DNA from: Treponema sp.
GTDB taxonomy: Bacteria; Spirochaetota; Spirochaetia; Treponematales; Treponemataceae
DNA length: 64,000 bases
Direction: 5' to 3'
Assembly (NCBI GenBank): GCA_017469785.1
Contig: JAFUFU010000036.1
Location: 19,004 to 83,003 of the forward strand
The translations under genes and the position numbers were made by a program. The notes under the pieces are model-generated. The model worked only from the letters and a program-made list of their open reading frames with translations, ran no database searches and was not told the DNA's origin. Within the stretch, counting starts at the first letter, position 1. Each line of letters starts with the position of its first letter. Shown here in pieces: positions 26,929-35,579 of this stretch.

Positions 26929-27465
26929 ATGGAAATCGAATATCAGAAAATGGTCAAAATCCATTACACACTTAAAGATGCGGAAGGAAAGCAGCTGGAT
27001 TCTTCCCTTGGCGGTGAGCCGCTTGAATATATGCACGGAATCGGCTCCCTTATCCCAGGCCTTGAGTCACAGCTCAACGGTCACAAAGCAGGAGACAAAT
27101 TCCACGCAGAGATTGAGCCGGCTTTGGGCTACGGCGAATACGATGAAAATCTCGTCGCTGAAGTTCCCCGCGCCCAGTTTGACACAGGAGCAGAGATTAC
27201 GGTAGGTCAGCAATTCCAGGCTGACACCGCGACGGGTCCGATGATTGTAAAAGTCACAAAAATCGGGGACGACAAAATCACCGTGGACGGAAACCATGAG
27301 CTTGCAGGCAAAAAGCTCTTCTTCGATGTGGAAGTCGTTGACGTGCGCGATGCCACCGAGGCCGAGCTTGAGCCATTCGTAAACGACTCATGCGGCTGCG
27401 GAGGCGGATGTTCTGGCTGCGGAAGCTCTGGTGGCTGCGGAGGCTGTTCTGGATGTGGGGAATAG
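26929..27465 (+). CDS. slyD: SlyD-like FKBP prolyl isomerase with cysteine-rich tail
   Basis: Peptidyl-prolyl cis-trans isomerase and chaperone of the cytoplasm. 178 residues: FKBP halves (MVKIHYTLKDAEGKQLDSS, IGSLIPGLESQLNGHKAGDK) with an insert-in-flap domain (~70-120: EPALGYGEYDENLVAEVPRA), as in SlyD. The tail (from residue ~152) has seven cysteines spaced by glycine and serine in place of the histidine-rich metal tail of E. coli SlyD, suggesting nickel/zinc or other soft-metal binding. Start at 26929 has GAAGGAG 5 bases upstream. It overlaps the phosphatase gene by 13 bases. Confidence 0.92.
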   Translation: MEIEYQKMVKIHYTLKDAEGKQLDSSLGGEPLEYMHGIGSLIPGLESQLNGHKAGDKFHAEIEPALGYGEYDENLVAEVPRAQFDTGAEITVGQQFQADTATGPMIVKVTKIGDDKITVDGNHELAGKKLFFDVEVVDVRDATEAELEPFVNDSCGCGGGCSGCGSSGGCGGCSGCGE

Positions 27466-28037
27466 AAAGCTCCACGGAGACGAAAGGCGCTCTCTACCTG
27501 ATGCGCCACGGCCGCACGGACTGGAACAATCTCAAAAAACTGCAGGGGCGCACGGACATCCCCCTGAACGATGAGGGGCGGCAGATGGCTCAAAATGCCC
27601 GGGAAGAATACAAATCCGTGCAATTTGATGTCTGCTACTGCTCTCCCCTTGTCCGCGCCCGGGAAACGGCCGAAATTCTGCTCAAGGGGCGGAACGTTCC
27701 AATCATAACCGACCAGCGTCTCATTGAAATGTCCTTTGGAATCTACGAGGGCGTAGAGAACGCCTACAAAAATCCCGATTGTCCGGCATATGTTTTCTTC
27801 AAAGACCCGGAGCATTATATTCCCGGCGACGGTGGTGAAACCTTCGAGGAGCTTTTTGAACGCACTGGCTCCTTCCTCAATGAAGTCGTTGAGCCAGATA
27901 TTCAGGCCGGAAAAAACGTGCTTATCCTTGGTCACGGCGCCATGAATTCAAGCATTATCTGTCAGGTAAAAAAAATCCCGCTATCCCAGTTTTGGGACGC
28001 GGGAATCGAAAACTGCAAACTGAAAAAATTATTGTAA
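27453..28037 (+). CDS. Histidine phosphatase / phosphoglycerate mutase-like
   Basis: Start chosen at 27453 (MWGIESSTETKGALYLMRHG), which has GGAGG 8 bases upstream inside slyD; earlier in-frame starts read the Cys-rich slyD tail in another frame. 194 residues with the RHG phospho-His motif LMRHGRTDWNN, second-site YCSPLVRARETAEIL, acidic EMSFGIYEG and the second His in ILGHGAMNSS. Substrates in the family range from phosphoglycerate to phosphosugars and cobalamin precursors. Coupled to slyD. Confidence 0.85.
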   Translation: MWGIESSTETKGALYLMRHGRTDWNNLKKLQGRTDIPLNDEGRQMAQNAREEYKSVQFDVCYCSPLVRARETAEILLKGRNVPIITDQRLIEMSFGIYEGVENAYKNPDCPAYVFFKDPEHYIPGDGGETFEELFERTGSFLNEVVEPDIQAGKNVLILGHGAMNSSIICQVKKIPLSQFWDAGIENCKLKKLL

Positions 28038-28048
28038 CAAAGAAAATT

Positions 28049-28103
28049 CCTCGCATGGATGCGGGGAAAAAGCAAAGAGAGAAAATTACAGGATGTAATT
28101 TTC
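28049..28103 (+). repeat. Tandem GGA-loop hairpins, copy 2
   Basis: CCTCGC/GCGGGG around loop ATGGAT (28049-28066), with one U-G pair that would be a C-A mismatch on the other strand, so the plus strand is the better-folding RNA. Then GAAAATTAC/GTAATTTTC around AGGAT (28081-28103). The joining sequence matches that of 11128-11219. Confidence 0.65.
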
Positions 28104-29121
28104 AAACCTTGAACTGATCGATTTCTTCACCGATTGTTTTGACAGAGCGGTTCATCTCTACGGAAATATCCGTGAGAGCACTTCCCGTTTCGCTGATTCT
28201 TCGCACGCTGGAATTGATTTCGCCCACCGAAGAATTCAAGTTTCCAGATGAATCTTTCAGACGAGCAACTTCCTGCAAAATCTGCTGACTTCCCGCGCTC
28301 ATTTCCTCGGCGGCGGCACGTACATTTCCCGTGCTGTCGCTCATTACATGGAGGGCATCGAGAACCTGCTTTGAACCTTCCGATTGCTCGTCCATTGCCG
28401 CCTTAATCTGGCGAACCAGCTGGTCTGTCTCGCGGATGCTTGAAGAAACCGCCGTGAAGGCCGCGCTTGACTCAGAAGAAGAAGAAACGACCGCTTCGAT
28501 TGAAGAGCGGATTTTCTGCAGCTGGTCGCCGATTGTCTTTGACTGTGCAGAAGAAGTCTCTGAAAGCTTTCGGATTTCGTCAGCGACGACTGCAAAGCCC
28601 TTTCCTGCCTCGCCAGCATGAGCTGCCTCGATTGCCGCATTCATGGCAAGCAAATTGGTCTGGCTTGCGATATTCGCAATCGCAACATTTGCTTCCTGAA
28701 GCATCTGAGACTGGGTTTCGATTTCTCCAATCTGGTCGTTTACATTAGCCTGCTTTGAGGCGCCGAGATTTGCTCTTTCCTGCAATGAAGCGAATTCACC
28801 GGCCATCTTTTCGATTGAAGCGTTGATTGCGCTGATGTTGCCAATCATCTCCTCTGTGGCGGCAGATGCCTGAGTTACGCCAGAAGACTGATTGTGAATC
28901 ATATTGTCCAAAGACTGGATGTTCGACGTGATTTCAGTGATTGCGCTGGCCGTGCCGTCAACGCTCTCGGTCTGCTCGGTAAGAATTGTCCTGAAGTTAT
29001 TGAGATTCTCGTTGATTTCTGCGATTGCCCTCTCCGTGTCAGAAATGCTCGCCTGCAAGTTTCCGTCAATATCCTGAAGGCTTTCCTTTGATTTTTTGAC
29101 CTGGGCGATGATTTCCTGCAA
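28102..29121 (-). pseudogene. Chemoreceptor (MCP) lacking its sensor and membrane half
   Basis: Only the cytoplasmic signalling part of a methyl-accepting chemotaxis protein remains: methylation helices rich in A, S, E and Q, and the conserved hairpin tip [20 protein letters not shown] / [16 protein letters not shown] that binds CheA and CheW. The frame is closed by a stop about 18 bases upstream of the first possible start (TTG at 29121), and no Cache, HAMP or membrane segment precedes it. It begins where a HAMP-adjacent helix would be. A soluble receptor is possible, but the abrupt start at the edge of AT-rich mobile DNA suggests truncation. Confidence 0.7.
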
Positions 29122-29153
29122 TTTCTGAATGAAATATCACGAAATAGACTATG

Positions 29154-29199
29154 GGAACCGCTACGGCTTCTGAGTTCGTTGACGGTTCCATTAGTGATA
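29154..29199. repeat. Hairpin at the junction of the truncated MCP and the AT-rich island
   Basis: GGAACCG (29154-29160) pairs with CGGTTCC (29193-29199) across 32 bases. It is in the 257-base non-coding gap 29122-29378 and may mark the end of the inserted element; the rest of that gap is AT-rich without recognisable features. Confidence 0.35.
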
Positions 29200-29378
29200 G
29201 ATTTCCTCTAATTCCTTAAATGTATTACAATAAATTCAATCACTTGAATCCAAAAGAAAATAACTTCAACAATTTTTGAAAATTGTTGCCATCGAGTAGA
29301 AATTCTCTTTTTGAATTTCTTATTTCTTTTTTTAGATTGCTTTTTCCTCAAGCACCTCCTAAAGAATGATTACATAGT

Positions 29379-30851
29379 CTAATCAAAAAACCATTTTGCT
29401 ATACGATGGGAAGGAACATATGTGTAATCTTTGTGGCCATCGATTTCGCCTTTTTGAATTTCGTATGATGAATACTTTTTATCATAAATATAAATTCGAA
29501 TATATGAAGTTCTTTCCATCTTTCTAATGTCATCGATTAATTGACTTGAACTTTGACCTTTTGGACAATAAGCATAAACATACAATACTGTGATATCTTG
29601 CGACTTCGTATTATTTTTTATTCCTTTATTAGGATTAATTTTTGTATAATGAATTTCAGGTTTTGTACGGGTATATAAATAATTATTTGCACGTATTTTA
29701 CTTTGTCGCTCAGCACGTTCTCTTGCTTCTTTTGCAGCTAATTCTTCTTGCTTTCTTTTTTCTTCCATAAATTTTTTGTAAAAATCTGTTTCTTTTAGAG
29801 GATATGAAATAGTTGTCTGGTTAGCATCAGTATTAAAAGCAAGTGATAATGTGTCTGCACAATCAACTATTTTTGAATCTGGGATTTCTCTTTTTGATGC
29901 GTAATAGGAATCAATATAATTGATAATGCTTGTACTATCTTTCTTAAGTACAAAAATTACTGGATTAGTTTTTTCATATAAAGAATTAAAAGCGGTTATG
30001 AATTCTTCTTGAGTATCTTTTCCTGAATTTGAGTAAAGATAATAATAAGTTGAATCGGCGTGTAATCTTGTTTCAATTATATTGATATGGTTGCTTGAAA
30101 GAAGTTCTTTAGAGGCCTTCTTCAATTGCCGTTCATCTGCATGTGAAAAATAATAACAACAAGACACTCCTAAAATAGCAATGGCTAATAGACTCCATAA
30201 AATCTTTTTTGTGACGGCTTTTTTATTTTCTCTTTTTTTTGTTTCAATCACATCAGGTCTTAGATAATAACAGTCAAAATCAGAATTATAATCATCGATA
30301 ACTTGTTGTGGACTGTAACAGAAGTCTCCTTCATTACTTGGTTTTTCATTATTTAAATTATTGCTTGGGGTGGAATCTGATGAAACGTTATTTTCATCCT
30401 CTGAAAGATTGGTCTTATCTATAAGGCGGTCGTGTGAAATTGTTTTTAGTTCATATTTTGAACTTATATCAATACTATGTTCGAAATTTGTAATAGCTTC
30501 CAAAGGATCAATATTTTGAATGTTCATGTTTGCAAAAGATGTTCTAGAAAAATTAATTGAATAGACATATTGATCTTCCGTGTTTCCACTTTTCTTGCTG
30601 AGTCTTTGCGTATAGCCTGATATTTGAATATTTTCAATTTTTGGAGAGATATTGAATAGAACACCTGCAAAAAAGAAAGCCATACCTATTACACTTGTCG
30701 CATAATCTTTGTTTAAGTCAGAAATAGCCTTTTTCTTTATTGATAGTTTTCCACTTGATAAGATAGAACATGTTGTCTGTGGAAAATCTTCAATCTCTGG
30801 TAAGTCCAAGTCTAATATTATAGTTTTATTTGTAATCAATTGAAAAATCAA
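29379..30851 (-). CDS. Unknown membrane protein of the DUF4236-linked AT-rich module
   Basis: 490 residues of AT-rich coding sequence. The N-terminal ~230 residues are soluble with a low-complexity Asn/Ser/Glu stretch (~150-190); a single membrane segment lies near 217-237 (ILWSLLAIAILGVSCCYYF); then a ~110-residue domain, an E/K/R-rich helix (EEKRKQEELAAKEARERAER) and a C-terminal ~100-residue domain (ITVLYVYAYCPKGQSSSQLI). No family recognised. Its start lies 26 bases inside the DUF4236 gene, so both form one unit. Confidence 0.65.
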   Translation of the reverse strand: MIFQLITNKTIILDLDLPEIEDFPQTTCSILSSGKLSIKKKAISDLNKDYATSVIGMAFFFAGVLFNISPKIENIQISGYTQRLSKKSGNTEDQYVYSINFSRTSFANMNIQNIDPLEAITNFEHSIDISSKYELKTISHDRLIDKTNLSEDENNVSSDSTPSNNLNNEKPSNEGDFCYSPQQVIDDYNSDFDCYYLRPDVIETKKRENKKAVTKKILWSLLAIAILGVSCCYYFSHADERQLKKASKELLSSNHINIIETRLHADSTYYYLYSNSGKDTQEEFITAFNSLYEKTNPVIFVLKKDSTSIINYIDSYYASKREIPDSKIVDCADTLSLAFNTDANQTTISYPLKETDFYKKFMEEKRKQEELAAKEARERAERQSKIRANNYLYTRTKPEIHYTKINPNKGIKNNTKSQDITVLYVYAYCPKGQSSSQLIDDIRKMERTSYIRIYIYDKKYSSYEIQKGEIDGHKDYTYVPSHRIAKWFFD

Positions 30852-31728
30852 CGGGAAGATTTATTGTTTTTAGAACATCAGAGATTGTTTCAGATAAGTA
30901 ATTATCATCAGGATTTAGAATAATATCATATAAGTTATTTCTTTCTAAAATTTCTTTGTTATACTCTTCAGCATATTCTTTGTCAAATTTTTCCTTATTT
31001 GTTTTTTCTTGTTCAAGGAAAGCATTCTTTTTAGAAATCCAATCATTTTTTGCATTATTAAATAATTCTCTCAATTTATTAAGAGTTGCTTCGTCAGTAA
31101 GTTTTTTTCTATTCCAGAACTTTGCATTCTTGGTGTTAGCAATAGCCCAGTTAAAGGCTTCGTCATATAATGCAGATTGATTAGGTTCAGGCATTTCAAA
31201 TCTTTTTACACGGTAATACTTCTGTTTTATTTCTGATGTATCATTTTTCTCGGAAATAACATCTTCTTCTGTGATTATCTTTGGAGTAGATTTGTAAATA
31301 TAAACAGTATCATCGTTTTGTTTTTTTAAGTAATCAAATTTTGCTTTTCGAGCTTTTTCAACAATTTCCTTATATTCAGGAGTTCTTTTTATTCGCCTTA
31401 GAAATGAATCATTTGTAAAAGGGTTCCCTCTTGGATCAATAAGCAGAAAAGTTTCATTACCGTCATTATCAATTAGGAACTGATATGTAGAGCCAGGTTC
31501 ATAATCTCGCTCTACTAAATTTGACGTATTATAATGTGTTGGACTAGAATTAATTTTTTGACGATAGGATAGACCAGTGCCTGGCAAACCGGTATTTATA
31601 TAGGTACCTCTTGGGCCTGTCGAAATTGAAGCTCCTCTTACTCCAAGTGAAATGCCCACTCCTGACTTGGAAAGATTTAAATGAACACCTCTACAAATTC
31701 TGATTCTTCGCTGAAATCTATAAGCCAT
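30826..31728 (-). CDS. DUF4236-domain protein
   Basis: 300 residues. The first ~55 match the DUF4236 pattern exactly: RIRICRGVHLNLSKSGVGIS, LGVRGASISTGPRGTYINTG, then LPGTGLSYRQK. The domain's function is not established. The rest is charged and helical (for example NTKNAKFWNRKKLTDEATLN) without membrane segments. Codon use is strongly AT-rich, unlike the flanking chromosome. It is preceded by a nonsense-interrupted gene (31743-32225) and overlaps the next gene, so the three form an operon-like module. Confidence 0.75.
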   Translation of the reverse strand: MAYRFQRRIRICRGVHLNLSKSGVGISLGVRGASISTGPRGTYINTGLPGTGLSYRQKINSSPTHYNTSNLVERDYEPGSTYQFLIDNDGNETFLLIDPRGNPFTNDSFLRRIKRTPEYKEIVEKARKAKFDYLKKQNDDTVYIYKSTPKIITEEDVISEKNDTSEIKQKYYRVKRFEMPEPNQSALYDEAFNWAIANTKNAKFWNRKKLTDEATLNKLRELFNNAKNDWISKKNAFLEQEKTNKEKFDKEYAEEYNKEILERNNLYDIILNPDDNYLSETISDVLKTINLPVDFSIDYK

Positions 31729-31742
31729 AATATCAATTCTCC

Positions 31743-32225
31743 TTATTTTAAAGACAACTCAGTTTTATTGTATAAATCTATGTATAGTTCATGAAACGAT
31801 GTATGTCTCTCTGGCATTCCCCATAGTTCTATCATAGTTTTTATATCGCTTTTATTTAGTTTTAATTTTTCATAGCCAATAGATTTCCGATTTGTAGGGA
31901 ATTCTTTTAACTTCTTAAACACCTTGTTTAAAATTTCAAAAGTTGGACACTGTGCAATTTCTGAATAAGGTTCTTAAACAAAACTTTCTAAAACAGAGTA
32001 TGAATACAAATCTATTAAGTATTTTTCTTCTTTAGTTTCTTTGTACATCTGTCTAAGGCAAATCTTTATTTCAGAAAATGCTCTTGGAATAGGCATGGCT
32101 GATAATGCATTCTTATATCTTTCTTTCCACCCAGAATTGGTTTTATTCCAAATAGGTGTGTTTTTATACTCAAATCCCAATTCTTCTGCAATTTGTTCTG
32201 CGTTGTCTCTATTAATTGAATACAT
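31743..32225 (-). pseudogene. Third gene of the AT-rich module, interrupted by one in-frame stop
   Basis: Reading from ATG 32225 the frame is MYSINRDNAEQIAEELGFEY onward for 83 codons, then TAA (31974-31976), then continues in the same frame for 76 codons (starting EPYSEIAQCPTFEILNKVFK and ending NKTELSLK) to a second TAA at 31743-31745. The two halves look like one ~160-residue protein. The end is 14 bases before the DUF4236 start. Family not recognised. Suppression of the stop cannot be excluded. Confidence 0.7.
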
Positions 32226-32288
32226 TTTTCAATTTCTCCAGATATGCCAACAGTTATTCTCTATATGAAATTAATTGGCTGATAAAAC

Positions 32289-32297
32289 ATTATATCA
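32289..32297 (-). promoter_or_regulatory. Extended -10 promoter of the DUF4236 module
   Basis: On the minus strand TGATATAAT (extended -10 TGn plus TATAAT at 32294-32289), about 65 bases upstream of the first gene of the module. No good -35 is visible, as is usual for extended -10 promoters. Confidence 0.5.
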
Positions 32298-32359
32298 CAT
32301 GTATTAACAAATGCGACTAAATATGTAATGTTTTAATTTTTTTCTTTCATGGTCAGTAG

Positions 32360-32715
32360 AAGTCCAGAAGGCTGGCCGTCTGGCAGATAATCCAAAAAGA
32401 CAGAGTCTTGTTGGCGGAGGATTAGAAAGGGCAACGTTGCCCTTCTCGGGTTTCCAAAGGGCAGAGCCTTTTGGTGGCTATGAAGTGGAGAAAAAAAGCG
32501 GTGAAAGACTTCCTTTTGGGGAAGCTTTCATTTGCCCGCGCTTTTCGTAACGGAATAGCCAAGGAGTCGAGGGGATATGCCCTCGCACAATAGAAGTTTG
32601 TAGCGGATTTTTTGTAAAAACGCGGGCAAACTTCTATTGTGTTAGAACTTGGCTACAAGTTCTGGGGGAGTGCCGAAGGCTTTTTTTTCATGCCTTTACG
32701 GCTCATTTTCTGTAA
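32360..32715. other. Hairpin-rich non-coding region beside the relaxase gene (candidate oriT or structured RNA)
   Basis: About 350 bases without a gene but full of inverted repeats: an 18-base perfect palindrome AAGGGCAACGTTGCCCTT (32427-32444); GAAAGACTTCC/GGGGAAGCTTTC-like pairing near 32500-32530; CGAGGG/CCCTCG near 32568-32585; and a perfect 15-base inverted repeat CACAATAGAAGTTTG (32586-32600) / CAAACTTCTATTGTG (32627-32641) with a 26-base loop. Next to a MobV-type relaxase such DNA is expected to be an origin of transfer. A large structured RNA is the alternative. Confidence 0.5.
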
Positions 32716-32734
32716 GGGAAACGGTGCGCTAACT

Positions 32735-32773
32735 AAAAAAAAGACGCAATCAAGCAGTATTGCAAGATTGCGT
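32735..32773 (-). terminator. Terminator of the relaxase operon
   Basis: ACGCAATC (minus strand, 32773-32766) pairs with GATTGCGT (32751-32744), followed by eight U. Confidence 0.8.
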
Positions 32774-32794
32774 ATTTGTTGAAAACTGGGAAAA

Positions 32795-34552
32795 TTACCG
32801 CTCAATGTCGTAATTACGCGAGCGGATTTTTTTTCTGCGTTCCTGAACTTCTGGAATTGCTTCCTTAATTTCACGAACTTCCTTAATCTGGCTGAGGGTA
32901 TTTCCTCTCATGCCTTTTTCGATGTACTCTCCGAAATTGCTGCAGTAGCTTTGCCTCATGTCTTCCGCAACAATCATCAGCTCATCTGGGGTCTTGTTCC
33001 AGAAGTGTTTTGCAAAATACTGTGCCTTATGAAGCCATCCGCAGAACTTTTCTTCAAGGCCGTTAAACCATTCGCAAAGGCCTTTTCCATCTCTTCTTCT
33101 TGCCATAAGTCTTGCATCGTCAAACTTTATGTCATCTGCAAAAGTGAAGTATGGGGTAGCCGCATTGTTGTTGACTTTCTCGGCCCTTTCTGCGAGTTCC
33201 TTAGTTTCCCTCAGCATCTGGTCTAAGGCTCTGTCTTTTTCTTTTACCTCCTCCTTTTTCTTTTTAAGTTTCTGCACGAACTTGTGAAGGGATTCGGAAG
33301 CGTGTTTTCTGGCGTTCGCTAAGAAAGTCTCTTTTTTTGCAACATTTTCCTCGCGCTCTATTAATTCATCTTCCCTGTCGCTCAGCTTGAATTCCCTGCT
33401 CTTAAAGTCGTACTCCTTCTGTTCAACATACGCGTTATGCTCTTCCTTTTCTTTTTCAAGGTCCTTTGCTTTCTGCTTGTTTTCTTCAGCTTGTTTCTGG
33501 TTGTCTTTTTCCCATTCAACATTATCAGCCGATTCTTTATCAACTGCCTTTACATTTTGAAGAAGCTTTTCTCCAAGTGCGTAAACTTCACTTTTAAGGC
33601 TCGGGTCTTTTGAATAAATGTAATCTTCCGTTGTAAGATGGTCTCGCTTTTCATTCGGATTCTCGATTTCAAGGCCATGCTCACGTGCGATTTTTACTAA
33701 AAGATTCCTCTGTGCATTAGTCCATTGAATCAGGTTTGTTACCATGCGCGATTTTGTGATTTTTCCGTCTTTGGATTCTGCTTCTTCAGTCTGTTCTGTT
33801 TGCATTGGTTTATCCTTTAGACTTTCAAAACATTTCATACGCTCGTTCAGTGGAACTTCTTCAAGCGAAGGCTCTTCCTTCTTTTTTCTGCGGGGTTTCT
33901 TCCTCAGACCGTAGACTTTCTCCGCGACTTCCGGATCAATCTCTATGTTCATGATGCCTTGTTCAAGTAAAGCACCGTTCATGGAGTTTTGAATCTTCTG
34001 TCCGCGTTTGCAGTTGTAGGCTATGGGGATATAGTCTAAGTGCATGTGGGGTGCACCTTTTACAAAACCACCGTTTCCGTCCTTCCGCATTTCATCTGCA
34101 TGATAATAAGCACCGATTACCTTCATGTTTGGATTCTGCTTCTGAAACTCTTCCAGAAAGGCCTTGTAGATTTCCTTCTGGACTTCTGGATCTGGCATCT
34201 GTTCAACGTTTCCGATTGTAATAAGGGCTTCCCTTACGGGTACAAGGTCTTTTGACTTTTTTACCTTCTCCCAATAAGAGTTGAACTGCCGTTCTTTTTT
34301 CCTCTGCTTACCGTTGTATTCTCTGAAAGCTTCTCCGAAAATCTGTTCGTAGGCTTCCTTTGGGGGAACGTCAATCCATGTTTCGTGCAGTCCGCCTTTT
34401 ACAATGTGTTCCTGCTTTTCACAATATTTGGGGGCTCTGATATTATGTTCTCGGCAAGCCTGATAAAGCTTCTTGCGTTTTCTCCCGCTTGAATCAATTC
34501 CATCTTTTTCCATTCCGCCGTTGTGGAAAGATGCCGTATAGCTTTCGCTCAC
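32795..34552 (-). CDS. MobV-type relaxase (plasmid recombination/mobilization protein)
   Basis: Nicks at an origin of transfer and pilots single-stranded DNA. I choose GTG 34552 (VSESYTASFHNGG...), because AAGGAG lies 7 bases upstream; the frame is open to a TTG at 34600 without a ribosome site. Of 585 residues the first ~200 are the catalytic domain, with YHADEMRKDGNGG and the histidine motif PHMHLDYIPIAY that binds metal. The remainder is a long charged coiled coil (~330-470: KDLEKEKEEHNAYVEQKEYD) and a C-terminal helical domain. It sits with ParB-like, excisionase-like and integrase genes. Confidence 0.88.
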   Translation of the reverse strand: MSESYTASFHNGGMEKDGIDSSGRKRKKLYQACREHNIRAPKYCEKQEHIVKGGLHETWIDVPPKEAYEQIFGEAFREYNGKQRKKERQFNSYWEKVKKSKDLVPVREALITIGNVEQMPDPEVQKEIYKAFLEEFQKQNPNMKVIGAYYHADEMRKDGNGGFVKGAPHMHLDYIPIAYNCKRGQKIQNSMNGALLEQGIMNIEIDPEVAEKVYGLRKKPRRKKKEEPSLEEVPLNERMKCFESLKDKPMQTEQTEEAESKDGKITKSRMVTNLIQWTNAQRNLLVKIAREHGLEIENPNEKRDHLTTEDYIYSKDPSLKSEVYALGEKLLQNVKAVDKESADNVEWEKDNQKQAEENKQKAKDLEKEKEEHNAYVEQKEYDFKSREFKLSDREDELIEREENVAKKETFLANARKHASESLHKFVQKLKKKKEEVKEKDRALDQMLRETKELAERAEKVNNNAATPYFTFADDIKFDDARLMARRRDGKGLCEWFNGLEEKFCGWLHKAQYFAKHFWNKTPDELMIVAEDMRQSYCSNFGEYIEKGMRGNTLSQIKEVREIKEAIPEVQERRKKIRSRNYDIER

Positions 34553-34639
34553 TGTTGTACTCCTTTGGGCAGGCTCTTTCACTTTTGGCTTTTGGAACAA
34601 AGGCCCTGGGAGTAGCCTTTGTTTCCGCTTTACCTTGTA

Positions 34640-35494
34640 TTATGCGCTCAGAGATTTTTCAAGATCTTCAAGGCTGATTCCTTTTCTAATTTCACTGATT
34701 GCGTAACGAACACCTTTTGCAAAGGCTTCATCCGTCTTTGTTTTGGATACTGACTTTGCAGTTGATTTTTTTGCTGCAGGCTTTGCTTTCACTTCTTCAA
34801 CTTTAGCTTTTGCCTCCGCTTCTGACTCAGGGTTTGGAGCTGCCGGGGAGACAGTCTCTTTGTCGGCCTTTTCTTCCGCCTTCTGCTCTGGCTTAGGCTT
34901 TTTCTTGTCCTGAATCTGCTTATAAACCTGATTCATACTGATTTCATCTTTTTTGATGGCTTCCCGTTGCTCAGGGCTTGCTTCCTTCAAAACAAGTCTT
35001 GTCTTTTCAACAGTTTTTGCAGAAACTCCAATCTGCTTTGCGATAATTTCAGATGCCTTTCCTTTTTCACCAACTACATTTCCTTTTCCTTTCTCAAAAT
35101 TGAAGTTTGCGACTGCATCCAAAAGAGCTTGTCCGCTTAAGTTTCTGCGGTTTATCTGCTCTTTGATTGCAAAAGTCTTTGCTTCTTCGATGTTTGCAAA
35201 GTTGTGAATGATACAGGGAATTGTCTTGTTTCCCAAACTTTCCCATGCGCACTTTCTTGTATGGCCGTCAATCAGGATGAATTCCTTTCCGCGCTTCCAG
35301 ATGTGAATCTCATGTCCTGACTTGAAGCCCTCTTCTTTCATCGACTGCTTCATTTTTTCGAGAACATCTTCTTCCATGACCAGAAGTTTCTGGAACTCTG
35401 GAATGAGAACAATGTCTTTGATTTTGAGAATTTTCTTCTCGCTGATTTTCTGTGTGGTGTCCTTCACTATGCTGATAATGTCGTTCAGTTTCAT
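34640..35494 (-). CDS. ParB/RepB-like nuclease-domain protein
   Basis: 284 residues. The N-terminal ~100 is a ParB-type domain (KIKDIVLIPEFQKLL, FILIDGHTRKCAWESLGNKT with the GHTR loop that binds nucleotide in ParB proteins, KEQINRRNLSGQALLDAVAN). Next comes an HTH region (ASEIIAKQIGVSAKTVEKTR), then a Pro/Ala/Lys/Glu-rich linker and a short C-terminal motif. Chromosomal ParB is unlikely given the location; it probably partitions or regulates the mobile element. AAGGAT precedes the ATG. Confidence 0.85.
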   Translation of the reverse strand: MKLNDIISIVKDTTQKISEKKILKIKDIVLIPEFQKLLVMEEDVLEKMKQSMKEEGFKSGHEIHIWKRGKEFILIDGHTRKCAWESLGNKTIPCIIHNFANIEEAKTFAIKEQINRRNLSGQALLDAVANFNFEKGKGNVVGEKGKASEIIAKQIGVSAKTVEKTRLVLKEASPEQREAIKKDEISMNQVYKQIQDKKKPKPEQKAEEKADKETVSPAAPNPESEAEAKAKVEEVKAKPAAKKSTAKSVSKTKTDEAFAKGVRYAISEIRKGISLEDLEKSLSA

Positions 35495-35579
35495 ATGTTT
35501 ATCCTTTTGTAGTTTTGTGTTTTAGATTTCACTGACAGTCTGAAAACTTCCGGACTGCCAGTGCCGGCTTCAAAAGTAC

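Noticed and set aside
27207-27935. Long minus-strand reading frame (242 codons) opposite slyD and the histidine phosphatase
   Set aside because: It is antisense to two genes with clear family motifs and its protein is rich in Pro/His from the Gly/Cys codons of slyD; no ribosome site.
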